Of a DNA stretch of 57,344 nucleotides, positions 1 through 8,246 are shown piece after piece. Source of the stretch: Candidatus Poribacteria bacterium (lineage in GTDB: Bacteria; Poribacteria; WGA-4E; WGA-3G). The notes beneath the pieces were generated by a model. That model had not been told where the DNA came from, ran no database searches, and was given only the letters and a program-made list of their open reading frames with translations. The translations under genes were made by a program, and so were the position numbers. Numbering within the stretch: the first letter of the stretch is position 1; every line of letters starts with the position of its first letter. The stretch covers positions 1 through 57,344 of the forward strand of contig JAJEJA010000081.1 of the NCBI GenBank assembly GCA_022828145.1, in the 5' to 3' direction.

Positions 1-38
1 CTCTTAATAGTAGTAGGCACTCTCCGAGTGCCGTCTCT
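1..38. repeat. Dispersed palindrome, GGCACTC family
   Basis: The stretch reads GGCACTCTCCGAGTGCC (core 16-32) flanked by TAATAGTAGTA and GTCT. It is the reverse complement of the unit found at 4301-4335 and three times in tandem at 20996-21098. The core folds as a 7-bp stem with a 3-nt loop. No coding potential. It marks a repeat family specific to intergenic DNA in this genome. Confidence 0.85.
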
Positions 39-181
39 TATGAAAAAAGATGACAGAATACTTACACACCCGTTTCATCTAATCGAGGGAGTCTTATCCT
101 GGTCAAATCTCAAAATCCTGAAAATCCTGGTTCAGACAAATAGAGTAACAAAATACTCACACACCCAATATGCTACTCAAA

Positions 182-210
182 TTGACAAATCCAACTGTAT
201 GTGTTATTCT
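182..210 (+). promoter_or_regulatory. Candidate promoter for the UPF0175 antitoxin gene
   Basis: A perfect TTGACA (182-187) is followed after 17 nt by TATTCT (205-210), a weaker -10 box. Transcription would start near 217, about 50 nt before the GTG start at 268. DNA from 1 to 180 holds only the palindrome and short AATCCTG-type repeats (93-135) similar to those at 7803-7838 in inverse orientation. Confidence 0.45.
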
Positions 211-267
211 AATTCAATGTTCAGCGATAATGTTGTTTTCTTATTACCGTTGACGAAGGAGGAACTG

Positions 268-501
268 GTGCGTAACAAAAAGAAATCTCGACTTGACGCT
301 GCAATACAACGCTATCAAGTTGGAGACGTGACACTCGGGAGAGCATCGGAACTTGCAGGGCTGCACCGCTTTGAGTTTGAAGCAGTTTTAAAAGCGAGGG
401 GTATCTTGAAAATCGTTGTGATTGGATCTGTAGAGGAGTTGAAGAAAGGTGTTTCGCTGATCAAAAGTTTTCATGAGAAAAATGGGAAGGGAGAGGAATA
501 G
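268..501 (+). CDS. UPF0175-type antitoxin (HTH protein)
   Basis: Small protein of 77 residues. The start is the GTG at 268, chosen because AAGGAGG lies at 256-262 with ideal spacing; the frame is open further upstream but that part looks non-coding. Residues about 8-42 contain the signature of the UPF0175 family: a basic lead, an AIQRYQxGDVTLGRASELAGL-like helix-turn-helix, then EFEAVLKARGI. UPF0175 proteins are usually antitoxins encoded upstream of PIN-domain RNases. Immediately after the stop there is only a fragment of such a toxin (508-576), so this copy appears orphaned. It may still regulate its own promoter or protect against related toxins elsewhere. Family assignment is by recognition of the pattern. 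Confidence 0.7.
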   Translation: MRNKKKSRLDAAIQRYQVGDVTLGRASELAGLHRFEFEAVLKARGILKIVVIGSVEELKKGVSLIKSFHEKNGKGEE

Positions 502-507
502 TAAACT

Positions 508-576
508 TTGGTCTTTATAGATACTGATATCCTTTCAATTTTATCTAAATCATGGCACAACATGCAGGTGCAATAG
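508..576 (+). pseudogene. Truncated PIN-domain toxin remnant
   Basis: Six nucleotides after the antitoxin stop, a TTG-initiated frame encodes LVFIDTDILSILSKSW and ends at a TAG after 22 codons. FIDTDxLSxL is the classic beginning of VapC-like PIN domains, carrying the first catalytic aspartate. The remaining roughly 110 residues of a PIN RNase are absent; a different sequence leads straight into the WD40-DarT gene. I read it as the 5' stub left after deletion or replacement of the toxin gene. Confidence 0.6.
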
Positions 577-588
577 AGAAATAAAAAC

Positions 589-2436
589 ATGAAAACAACA
601 AACTTAATCCCAAATTACCCCCAACCAAGTTTACCAGAGCATGCAAATGAACGCATTGAAATTGGGAAGGGAGATAAAAACTATTGGCGATGTAATGCTA
701 TTCAATTCTCTCCTGATGGAACTCAATTAGCAGTAGCCATTAATTCTTGGACTCAAACTTCCACAATCAACGAGATTCGAATATATGATGTAGGGACCAG
801 TGAAGTTCGATCAGTATCCATAAGACCCAATGAGGGACAATCTTCAATAGCCTTTAGTCCAGACGGGAAATTACTCGCAAGCGGAGGGGACAACAACGCG
901 GTACATTTGTGGGATGTTTTCGCTGGCACGGCCTTTATAACCCTCACAGGGCATACACACAGAGTCAACGATGTAGCTTTTAGTACAGATGGACATACGG
1001 TTGCCAGCGGAAGTCAGGACGGCACAATTCGTCTATGGGATATCACTACAGGATCACATAAAGAATTCAAACTATCAGGACCTGTCACTAGCGTTGCTTA
1101 TAGTCTTGATGGTAAGATATTCGCAGCCGGGGCAATATGTTTTCGGCAGTGGGTGAATTTCTATACAATTTACCTGTGGGATGCAGTCGATCATACCTTC
1201 CTCGGATCCCGGAAAGTACATGTAGGCGGAAACTGGATTTCTCGCGCAACATTTAGTCCTGATATTAAGACACTGGCAACTCAGGTTGAGGGTCCAATGA
1301 TTTTCTTGTGGGACATAAAATCGGGCGGTTACAAAGATGAAATTGCCGGACCGCGGTGCCAGTACGCATGTTTTCCTACTTGCGTTGTATTCAGTCCCGA
1401 TGGTAAAACACTTGCAAGCGGAGGTGGTGAATATCCTTGCACTACTTATAATCCTCTTGAGCAGAGTAGTGACAACTCAGTATATCTGTGGGATGTCGTG
1501 AGGAACGAGTTCAAATATAGATTCATAGGGCATACAGAAAATGTCGATTCAATGGTTTTCAGTCCCGACGGAAAAACACTTGCAAGCGTAGGTAAAGGTC
1601 AAGATAGCTCCGTTCTGTTATGGAATGTAGATATTCCCATTGGACAAGTGTCTATTGAACAATCTGTCGCTACCCCGAATATTACAATTTCTGAAAGTAA
1701 TAAAGATATTGCTACTAAAGATGATGCTGAATTCCAGAAACGTTCGTTCCAAATAAAACAGATTTGCAAGGATCGTAATATCACAACACTTGTCCATTTC
1801 AGCAAGCTTGAATATCTACGTAGTATCCTAGAAGAGGGATTGTTGGATCGCAGCATTCTAGAAACCCGTGCAGAGGTTTCATTCAATGATCCGAATCGTT
1901 GGGACAGACAGAAAAACGCAATTTGTCTGAACATCAGTTTTCCAAATTATAAACTATTTAGTAAATTCAGCCGACCTAGCGAAAATAGTAATCCTGACTA
2001 CTCTAAATGGATCGTTTTACTTCTTAAAGCAGCAGTATTATGGGAATTGGATTGCGCGTTTTGTAAAGAGAATGCTGCTGCTAATAATGTCAGTAAAATT
2101 CCGATTGAAGAAAGGAAACAACCTAATGCGTTAGAAGGTCTTTTTGATGAATATTACACCGACAACAAAGGAGATTCTTACAATCGTCACTCATCACAAT
2201 TACCTGAGCATTTCACAACACACCCACAAGCAGAAGTCCTGGTTTTTGACCGAATTCGGACAGAATATATTCAGGAAATACATTTCATCAATGAAACTGC
2301 TTGGAATCAATGGCGTTCTATTAACACGGGAGATTATTCACCAAGATTTTGTGTTAACGATCAGTATTTTCAGTTTGGACGAGATAAGATAATCCAGCAT
2401 CATGAAAATTTGAATAATGATGATATACCCTTTTAG
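589..2436 (+). CDS. WD40 beta-propeller fused to DarT-like ADP-ribosyltransferase toxin
   Basis: 615 residues, no signal peptide, so cytoplasmic. Residues about 35-350 form seven WD40 blades (blade ends IYDV 65, LWDV 107, LWDI 149, LWDA 196, LWDI 240, LWDV 300, LWNV 344), one complete propeller. A linker (350-385) leads to a C-terminal domain (about 388-600) that matches the DarT family: LVHFSKLEYLRSIL with H403, an arginine-bearing DPNRWDR segment (R437/R440), the FCKENAA segment near 491-497, and AEVLVF with E549 as the likely catalytic glutamate. DarT enzymes transfer ADP-ribose from NAD+ to bases in DNA. The NADAR gene 11 nt downstream makes this a DarT1-like toxin-antitoxin pair. The propeller is an unusual addition and could be a sensor or regulatory cap. 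Toxin activity and base specificity are inferred. Confidence 0.82.
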   Translation: MKTTNLIPNYPQPSLPEHANERIEIGKGDKNYWRCNAIQFSPDGTQLAVAINSWTQTSTINEIRIYDVGTSEVRSVSIRPNEGQSSIAFSPDGKLLASGGDNNAVHLWDVFAGTAFITLTGHTHRVNDVAFSTDGHTVASGSQDGTIRLWDITTGSHKEFKLSGPVTSVAYSLDGKIFAAGAICFRQWVNFYTIYLWDAVDHTFLGSRKVHVGGNWISRATFSPDIKTLATQVEGPMIFLWDIKSGGYKDEIAGPRCQYACFPTCVVFSPDGKTLASGGGEYPCTTYNPLEQSSDNSVYLWDVVRNEFKYRFIGHTENVDSMVFSPDGKTLASVGKGQDSSVLLWNVDIPIGQVSIEQSVATPNITISESNKDIATKDDAEFQKRSFQIKQICKDRNITTLVHFSKLEYLRSILEEGLLDRSILETRAEVSFNDPNRWDRQKNAICLNISFPNYKLFSKFSRPSENSNPDYSKWIVLLLKAAVLWELDCAFCKENAAANNVSKIPIEERKQPNALEGLFDEYYTDNKGDSYNRHSSQLPEHFTTHPQAEVLVFDRIRTEYIQEIHFINETAWNQWRSINTGDYSPRFCVNDQYFQFGRDKIIQHHENLNNDDIPF

Positions 2437-2447
2437 GAGTTAAACCA

Positions 2448-3149
2448 ATGGCGAATCGTCCCATCTTTACCCCAGATTTTAATGGATTTCCGTATGTTGA
2501 CACCGTAGACGTAGAATTCAAATGGTATCCCGGTTTTGCAAAATCGCAGATGCAGAAAACCATACTATCCTTACATGAAGCTGCCGAAAAACAAGGAATC
2601 GCGCCAATATTGGAAATCTCAAGTAAATCAGCATCACGGCTTGGCGTTTCGCTGAGTGCTTTTAATCTGTCGTTGGAAACGGAAAACGGTCAGAAAATGA
2701 GTGTAGAATGTGCATATCAGGGGAGTAAAGTGTTTGAAAATGGGGGTCCATACGACGAACTTTATTTTGGATCCAGCAAGTCTGCAAAGACTGACGAACG
2801 GTTGCAGAATTCGGGAGAGTTGATTGGTTTTAACTTCTGTGGGGAAGACTTTCCTATTGAACCTAAGACAGCTTTCTATGACTGGTTATATATCACTGCA
2901 TTATATCAGAAAAAGAAATATCTAATGCCACAACTTGCATCGTACCAAGGGTTTTCTGATATCGTTTTCAATCCAAGTAAATCATTAAATTGCCAAGCAC
3001 GCGCTGCTGCGTTATATGTTTCTTTATCCAAAAGTGGATTGATGAATAAACAGATAATTAGTGATAAGGATTATTATATTGATATACTAAATGGACATAA
3101 ACAATATCCACCAGTAGAACAGGATCCACAACAACTCAGTCTGTTTTAG
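2448..3149 (+). CDS. NADAR-family antitoxin partner of DarT
   Basis: 233 residues. The N-terminal part (PIFTPDFNG..VEFKWYPGFAKSQMQKTILSLHEAA in segments) and the middle (SVECAYQGSKVFENGGPY, EPKTAFYDWLY) are the hallmarks of DarT1-associated NADAR antitoxins. NADAR enzymes hydrolyse N-glycosidic or ADP-ribosyl linkages; those linked to DarT1 remove ADP-ribose from guanine. The start ATG at 2448 has AGGAG at 2435-2439, which overlaps the TAG stop of the toxin gene (2434-2436), so translation of the two is probably coupled. The order toxin then antitoxin is as seen for other DarT pairs. The protein ends in an Asp/Gln-rich tail. No promoter of its own is obvious. Confidence 0.87.
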   Translation: MANRPIFTPDFNGFPYVDTVDVEFKWYPGFAKSQMQKTILSLHEAAEKQGIAPILEISSKSASRLGVSLSAFNLSLETENGQKMSVECAYQGSKVFENGGPYDELYFGSSKSAKTDERLQNSGELIGFNFCGEDFPIEPKTAFYDWLYITALYQKKKYLMPQLASYQGFSDIVFNPSKSLNCQARAAALYVSLSKSGLMNKQIISDKDYYIDILNGHKQYPPVEQDPQQLSLF

Positions 3150-3182
3150 GCAATCGGGGTTACAAATCCTTGAAGGATTACA

Positions 3183-3211
3183 TTGACTTCACCTAATCTT
3201 CATGCTACAAT
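3183..3211 (+). promoter_or_regulatory. Promoter of argC
   Basis: TTGACT (3183-3188) and TACAAT (3206-3211) are separated by exactly 17 nt. Start of transcription would be near 3218 and the argC ATG is at 3240. The position of this promoter argues against any upstream start for argC and separates it from the toxin-antitoxin operon. Confidence 0.7.
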
Positions 3212-3239
3212 ATGCCGAAAAATCTATGAGGTAAGAAAA

Positions 3240-4283
3240 ATGACTAAGATTGGTATTGTTGGTGCATCTGGCTATAGTGGTAGCGAATTACTTAGATTTT
3301 TGGTCAATCATCCAGGTGGATTCAACGTGGAACTCGCGACTTCTGAAACCTACGCAGGGCAACACGTTGACCGTGTCTTGCCTCATCTTAGAGGCTTCAT
3401 AGACCTCGTGTTTGAACCATTAGATATCCTTTCGCTCAAAGATCGAGTTGATGTCGTGGTGTTGGCTGTTCCGCATAAAGTTGCAATGACATACGCACCA
3501 CAAATTATCAAGCAAGGTTTACGCGTCGTAGATTTTAGTGCAGATTACAGGCTATACAATGCTGAAACCTATCAAGACTGGTATGATGTAGCACATTCCA
3601 GTCTTGAACTCATTCAGAATGCGGTATACGGGTTACCAGAACGATATCGTGAAAAGATACGTGATGCACAACTTATCGCAAATCCTGGATGCTACCCGAC
3701 CAGTGCTATCCTTGCAAGCATGCCTTTACTGAATAATAAACTAATTGAATTGGACTCCATCATCGTTGACTCAAAATCTGGTATTTCTGGTGCTGGCCCG
3801 AAACCCAAAGATACAACACATTTTCCTAATCGAGAATCTAATCTCGTCGCATATAACATCGGAAGCCACCGACATACACCAGAGATTGAACAAGAGATGA
3901 GTGCTGTTGCAGGAGAAACTGTTACTGTCACATTCACGCCACATCTGGTTCCAATGACTCGGGGCATCCTCAGTACCGTTTACGCCAGACTAAAACAGCC
4001 ACTTGATTCTGAAAGGTTATTGGAAGCGTATAGAGCCTTTTATATAGACGAACCTTTCATCCGAGTGCTTGATGATGACGAATATCCGCAGACAAAGTCT
4101 GTGCTTGGTAGCAATTTTTGCGATATAGGTTTAGCAGTTGACGAACGGACACAACGCATCGTGGTAATGGCAGCAATTGATAATCTCGGAAAAGGTGCAG
4201 CTGGCGCTGCTGTACAGAATCTGAACTTGATGTTTGACTGCAACGAAACAGATGGACTTCTAACACCCGGTCTAATGCCGTAG
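3240..4283 (+). CDS. argC: N-acetyl-gamma-glutamyl-phosphate reductase
   Basis: 347 residues, normal for the family. Catalyses NADPH-dependent reduction of N-acetylglutamyl phosphate, the third step of arginine (ornithine) synthesis, in the cytoplasm. Seen: the nucleotide-binding GASGYSG at residues 8-14, the catalytic cysteine C151 in NPGCYPT, the SKSGISGAG segment, and the HRHTPEIEQE histidine motif. The ATG at 3240 follows GAGG at 3228-3231 and a good promoter; the open frame upstream of it contains the promoter itself. No other arg genes lie nearby, so it is a solitary locus. The downstream gap carries two palindromes that may act as terminators. Confidence 0.97.
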   Translation: MTKIGIVGASGYSGSELLRFLVNHPGGFNVELATSETYAGQHVDRVLPHLRGFIDLVFEPLDILSLKDRVDVVVLAVPHKVAMTYAPQIIKQGLRVVDFSADYRLYNAETYQDWYDVAHSSLELIQNAVYGLPERYREKIRDAQLIANPGCYPTSAILASMPLLNNKLIELDSIIVDSKSGISGAGPKPKDTTHFPNRESNLVAYNIGSHRHTPEIEQEMSAVAGETVTVTFTPHLVPMTRGILSTVYARLKQPLDSERLLEAYRAFYIDEPFIRVLDDDEYPQTKSVLGSNFCDIGLAVDERTQRIVVMAAIDNLGKGAAGAAVQNLNLMFDCNETDGLLTPGLMP

Positions 4284-4300
4284 AAATTTACATCAGAAGA

Positions 4301-4335
4301 GACGGCACTCGGAGAGTGCCTGCTACTATTAAAGA
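4301..4335. repeat. GGCACTC-family palindrome
   Basis: Core GGCACTCGGAGAGTGCC at 4304-4320, followed by TGCTACTATTAAAG, the same extended unit as at 1-38 (inverted) and 20996-21098. Lies 18 nt after argC stop. Confidence 0.85.
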
Positions 4336-4336
4336 T

Positions 4337-4370
4337 CCGGTAGGTTCGGTTAGGAAACCGAACCTACCGG
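4337..4370. repeat. Perfect 15-bp stem hairpin (GGTTCGGTT family)
   Basis: CCGGTAGGTTCGGTT and its exact reverse complement are separated by AGGA. The core is shared with the hairpin at 48727-48758 upstream of archease. Between argC and lpxB it could stop transcription, though no U-run follows. Confidence 0.8.
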
Positions 4371-4453
4371 GGTGTGCTACAAAAGTGCCTCATAAATTGT
4401 ATGTTTTACTATATACCATGTCTTGAAATCATAGATCGTATACACCATTCACA

Positions 4454-5608
4454 ATGAAATTAATGATTGTCGCTGGTGAACCATCTGGCGATCTACACGC
4501 ATCACACGTCGTCCAAGCACTCAAAGCAATACACCCAAACATCATCCTTACCGGTATGGGGGGAGACAGGATGGCGAAAGCAGGTGTGTCGCTAAAAATC
4601 CACATCCGTGATTCTGCTGTGATGGGATTTGCTGATGCCCTAGCTGTTCTTCCGAAGTTCTTGAGAAAGCTCGCAATATTAAAACAACATATACGTCAAC
4701 ATCAACCTGATGCACTGCTCCTGATAGATTTTGCTGAGTTTAACATGCCGTTGGCAAAATTTGCATATAGACAGGATGTCCGCGTGATCTACTACATTCC
4801 CCCCAAGGCTTGGGCGTGGCGTGGGGGTAGGGCAAAAAAACTCGCTAAGCGCACAAACGTCATCGCCTCAATGTTCCCTTTTGAAACAGAATTCTATAGA
4901 AATGCTGGAGCACCCGCACAATTTGTCGGACATCCGCTCGTTGACTTCGCAAAATGCAAACTTAACGTCAATGAAGCAAGAGAGAAACTTAGCTTAAAAC
5001 ATGATACGCATGTCATCGGACTAATGCCAGGGAGTCGACGTTCTGAAGTACAACGGCATCTACCTATTATGCTAAAGGCTGCTGCCAATATTTCCAATAC
5101 ATTTCCTGATGCAGAATGGATTCTACCACTTGCACCAGGGATTTCAGAAACACTTATCACTACTTGTAAGGAAGGTGTTGAAGGACTTCCTAAGATAAAT
5201 CTAATACAAGATGAAACTTATACAGCAATGCGGGCAGCAATATTACTGTTGATTGCATCAGGGACTGCAACCCTTGAAGCAGCATGCCTTGGCACGCCTA
5301 TGATTATCGTGTTTCGCACTTCGTGGCATAATTGGCATATCATCAGAGCATTAACGCCTTTGGAAGACAGTGGACTACCAAATCTCATCGCAAATAAACG
5401 TATTGTCCCAGAACTCCTTCAAGATGATCTCACACCTGATACACTCACAGAACATGCATTGGAGCTACTGCAAAATCTTGATAAACGCAACGAGCAGTGT
5501 GAAGCACTTCAGTCGGTATATCAACAGTTAGGCACTTCTGGTGCAGCAGAAAGAACCGCTCAGCTCATCGTTGAACAGATTGAATCTGCACACAATCCAC
5601 ACAAATGA
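4454..5608 (+). CDS. lpxB: Lipid-A-disaccharide synthase
   Basis: 384 residues, the usual size. Membrane-associated GT19 glycosyltransferase that joins UDP-diacylglucosamine to lipid X to make the lipid A disaccharide. Seen: N-terminal MIVAGEPSGDLHAS, the GMGGDRM segment, DFAEFN, YYIPPKAWAWR near residue 115, PGSRRSEV near 194, and the SGTATLEAACLGTPMIIVF donor-binding motif near 273. Its stop overlaps the start of lpxK by four bases, so the two are cotranscribed and translationally coupled. Presence of lpxB and lpxK shows that the organism builds lipopolysaccharide. No strong promoter is seen in the 170-nt upstream gap. Confidence 0.96.
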   Translation: MKLMIVAGEPSGDLHASHVVQALKAIHPNIILTGMGGDRMAKAGVSLKIHIRDSAVMGFADALAVLPKFLRKLAILKQHIRQHQPDALLLIDFAEFNMPLAKFAYRQDVRVIYYIPPKAWAWRGGRAKKLAKRTNVIASMFPFETEFYRNAGAPAQFVGHPLVDFAKCKLNVNEAREKLSLKHDTHVIGLMPGSRRSEVQRHLPIMLKAAANISNTFPDAEWILPLAPGISETLITTCKEGVEGLPKINLIQDETYTAMRAAILLLIASGTATLEAACLGTPMIIVFRTSWHNWHIIRALTPLEDSGLPNLIANKRIVPELLQDDLTPDTLTEHALELLQNLDKRNEQCEALQSVYQQLGTSGAAERTAQLIVEQIESAHNPHK

Positions 5609-6696
5609 AGAGCATACTCTACACATTCATAACTAAGAGACAGTGCGGCGTTTTAGCGATGCTGCTTTGCATTCTGTTGACACCATTATGGTTACTCTAC
5701 GGTGTTGTTATCTGGATAAGGAATTACTGCTATACATGTGGAATTATTAGGCAGAAACAATTACGCTGCAGGGTAATCAGTGTTGGTAATATTGTTGCTG
5801 GTGGCACAGGTAAAACGCCGGCGGTTATTGCTATTGCTAAACTTCTTCAGAAGAACAGTTACAAGGTAGGCGTGCTTCTCAGGGGATATAAAGGTAAAAG
5901 CGATAGAGAGATAACGTTTGTTTCTGACGGTGAAAAACTTCTCTGCACAAGGGATGAATGCGGCGATGAAGCAGATATGCTCGCACGACAACTTACAAGT
6001 ATACCGATTGTTGTTGGTAAAAAACGTTATCTCACAGGAAAAGCCGTTATAGAACGTTTTGCGTGTGATGTGTTGATACTTGATGACGGTTTTCAGCATC
6101 GCCAATTATTACGTGACCTTGATATCCTTACTGTTGATGCCACACAACCTTACGGTACCGGTAAAATGTTACCTATCGGAACATTAAGGGAACCGAAGTC
6201 ATCAATACAACGCGCAGACCTAATCCTGCTGACACGGGCGGATATGCCTGATATAGATATCGCAAAAATCAAAACAGAATTGAACCGCATTGCACCGAAT
6301 ACACCGATCTTGGAGAGTGTGCATGAACCAACATCACTCTACCTTTTAAATCAACAAGGCGAGAACAGGTCCTTGCATGTAGACTACCTGAAAAACAAAC
6401 GAATCCTTGCGGTGTGTGGTATCGGCAATCCTCAGGCATTTGTTTCAACACTGCGACAATATAACCCAGAAACAGTGGAACTATTCGCCTTTGCTGATCA
6501 TCACGTCTACACAATGTCAGATTTACAAAAAATTGAACAGAAAATGAAACAGCACCAATCTGAAATTGTTGTGATCACACAGAAGGATGAACAGAAGATT
6601 GCTTCTCTTTCACCGGATTTGCCAATTGTTGTCTTGGAAATTGAATTGGTCATCACTAACGGTATTGAAGTCCTTATGGAATTCGTGAAGAAATGA
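5605..6696 (+). CDS. lpxK: Tetraacyldisaccharide 4'-kinase
   Basis: 363 residues. Inner-membrane kinase that phosphorylates the 4' position of the lipid A disaccharide. An N-terminal membrane segment spans about residues 16-38; the Walker A motif GGTGKT is at 66-71, and LILDDGFQHRQL (Walker B and catalytic region) follows near 155. The ATG overlaps the lpxB stop (ATGA). Ends 10 nt from the convergent aminotransferase stop. Confidence 0.95.
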   Translation: MKSILYTFITKRQCGVLAMLLCILLTPLWLLYGVVIWIRNYCYTCGIIRQKQLRCRVISVGNIVAGGTGKTPAVIAIAKLLQKNSYKVGVLLRGYKGKSDREITFVSDGEKLLCTRDECGDEADMLARQLTSIPIVVGKKRYLTGKAVIERFACDVLILDDGFQHRQLLRDLDILTVDATQPYGTGKMLPIGTLREPKSSIQRADLILLTRADMPDIDIAKIKTELNRIAPNTPILESVHEPTSLYLLNQQGENRSLHVDYLKNKRILAVCGIGNPQAFVSTLRQYNPETVELFAFADHHVYTMSDLQKIEQKMKQHQSEIVVITQKDEQKIASLSPDLPIVVLEIELVITNGIEVLMEFVKK

Positions 6697-6706
6697 TAAG
6701 GTTGTA

Positions 6707-7612
6707 TTACATCGGTATCGGTTCACCTTGAGTTGATGTCATCTCAGCATAGAGTTCTTGTAAACGTCCTGTCATCGGTCCAGGTTTACCATTGCCAATT
6801 TGCCTGCCATCAACTTCTAAGACAGGACTTAACTCACCGACGGTTCCTGTTGTAAACATTTCGTCTGCTGTATATACCTCTGTCAAGGAGACATTCCTTT
6901 CAACCACGGGGATGTCGTTTGCACGTGCAAGCTGGATGACATTACCACGTGTAATTCCAGGCAAGCAACTGTCTGCATGGGGTGTAAGGACCTCACCTTT
7001 CTTGATGATAAAGATGTTTGTCGCATTTGTTTCGGAAACAAAACCGAAAATATCCAGCATAATCGCATCGTCTACACCTGCAACGTTTGCTTCAATTTTT
7101 GCCAAGATGTTGTTAATCAGATTGTTATGATGTATTTTAGAGTCAACACATTGTGCAGGATTCCGACGTATAGCAGATGTAATCAATCTTACACCGCTGC
7201 TTTCATAAATGGGTGCTTTCCATTCCGCAAGCACAATCAAACAGGTGCCATACTGATTTACCTTCGGATTCATGCTTGACGTAACTTTCTTACCGCGGCT
7301 GAGTGTTAATCGTATATGAACTTCATCACGCATCCCATTTGCTTTGAGGGTATCAAAGATAGCGGTCTTAATTTCGTCGCGTGTAGGTATCCCTTCAAAC
7401 GCCATCGCATGTGCGGAGTCCAGCAATCTATCAAGGTGGGCATCTAAGGCAAAGACCTTTCCATCATAGATACGCAGTCCCTCCCAGACACCATCTCCAC
7501 CTTGTGCGAGACTGTCAAACACGGATATCTTAGCGTCATCACGCGGCAGTAATTCTCCACCGACATGGATCAATATGTTTTCATTTCGAGAATCGGGTAA
7601 TTGTGGTTGCAT
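6707..7612 (-). CDS. Class IV aminotransferase, branched-chain type
   Basis: 301 residues, PLP-dependent fold type IV. Candidate functions are branched-chain amino acid (IlvE) or D-amino acid transamination; the GGDGVWEGLRIYDG opening and KIHHNNLINNILAKIEA segment with the PLP lysine at K159 are shared by both, so I leave the symbol empty. Later motifs: SETNATNIF (E near 194 contacts the PLP ring nitrogen) and TGTVGELSPV. The ATG follows AAAGGA. A promoter with TTGACA-17-TATGCT lies upstream (7655-7683). Convergent with lpxK. Confidence 0.88.
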   Translation of the reverse strand: MQPQLPDSRNENILIHVGGELLPRDDAKISVFDSLAQGGDGVWEGLRIYDGKVFALDAHLDRLLDSAHAMAFEGIPTRDEIKTAIFDTLKANGMRDEVHIRLTLSRGKKVTSSMNPKVNQYGTCLIVLAEWKAPIYESSGVRLITSAIRRNPAQCVDSKIHHNNLINNILAKIEANVAGVDDAIMLDIFGFVSETNATNIFIIKKGEVLTPHADSCLPGITRGNVIQLARANDIPVVERNVSLTEVYTADEMFTTGTVGELSPVLEVDGRQIGNGKPGPMTGRLQELYAEMTSTQGEPIPM

Positions 7613-7654
7613 TTATTTTCCTTTCTAATGTTATTCATTCTGAATTCCAGCATC

Positions 7655-7683
7655 AGCATACCACATTATAGATAGACTGTCAA
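7655..7683 (-). promoter_or_regulatory. Promoter for the class IV aminotransferase
   Basis: On the minus strand TTGACA (7683-7678), a 17-nt spacer and TATGCT (7660-7655), about 40 nt upstream of the ATG at 7612. Confidence 0.55.
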
Positions 7684-7739
7684 TCCTAAAACACATTGGG
7701 AGTATGTAAAAATTTTTGCGCTCTATTTGTCTGAATCTC

Positions 7740-7920
7740 GGGTTACGCGGAGGACACGGAAGGGTGGAAGGATGGAAGGTTGGAAGAGGAGAGGATGGAA
7801 GGGGGACCAGGATTATCAGGATTTGACCAGGATAAGAGGGAAGAGGGGAAGGGTGGAAGGATGAAAGGATGGAAGGGTGGAAGAGGGGAGGATGGAAGAG
7901 GCACAATAAAGGATGAATGT
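7740..7920. repeat. Purine-rich GGAAGG/GGTGGAAGGATGGA degenerate tandem repeats
   Basis: About 180 nt made almost entirely of G and A on the plus strand, built of imperfect GGTGGAAGGAT units, interrupted by an ACCAGGATTATCAGGATTTGACCAGGATAA-type segment (7806-7835) that is the inverse of 93-135. The minus-strand frame across it is a low-complexity artefact (Pro/Ser/His-rich), not a gene. Confidence 0.8.
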
Positions 7921-8015
7921 GCTACAGAACAATCAAGATGTATGTTGTAGGGAGAAGTTCAATGAAGGATAAATGGGTTGGAGAAAGAAGCACAATCAAG
8001 GATGAATGTGCTACA
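7900..8015. repeat. Two copies of GCACAATCAAGGATGAATGTGCTACAG hairpin repeat
   Basis: Copies at about 7900-7926 and 7989-8015; a third is at 18970-18996. Each has AGCACA and TGTGCT arms around AATCAAGGATGA. The whole gap 7613-8246 otherwise holds no gene that I can support. Confidence 0.7.
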
Positions 8016-8080
8016 GCATTATACTACATATTTCGGTTTTACTCAATATGAGATGGAGTTATATACATAGGGATTTATAT

Positions 8081-8123
8081 CCAGTTTTTTGTAGAGTCGA
8101 ATATACATAAGGTTTTTTTAATG
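8081..8123. repeat. CCAGTTTTTTGTAGAG dispersed repeat
   Basis: CCAGTTTTTTGTAGAG followed by GAATATACATAAGG and a T-run; a nearly identical copy is at 16846-16889. Both lie in gaps next to WD40 genes. Function unknown. Confidence 0.65.
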
Positions 8124-8246
8124 CTTCATAGACAAAAAGGTCGTATATTTTGCAAAAAGGTGCTAAAATATGCATTAGAGAACTCTTTAGACAGAAGTTA
8201 TTGAATGTTTTTTCAAACTCACGTTAGAATTAAAAAGGAGAATTTC

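Noticed and set aside
6883..7279. Several overlapping frames opposite the class IV aminotransferase
   Set aside because: Shadows of a well-supported gene.
7631..7906. 91-codon minus-strand frame rich in Pro, Ser and His
   Set aside because: Comes from the purine-rich repeat tract; no protein-like features.
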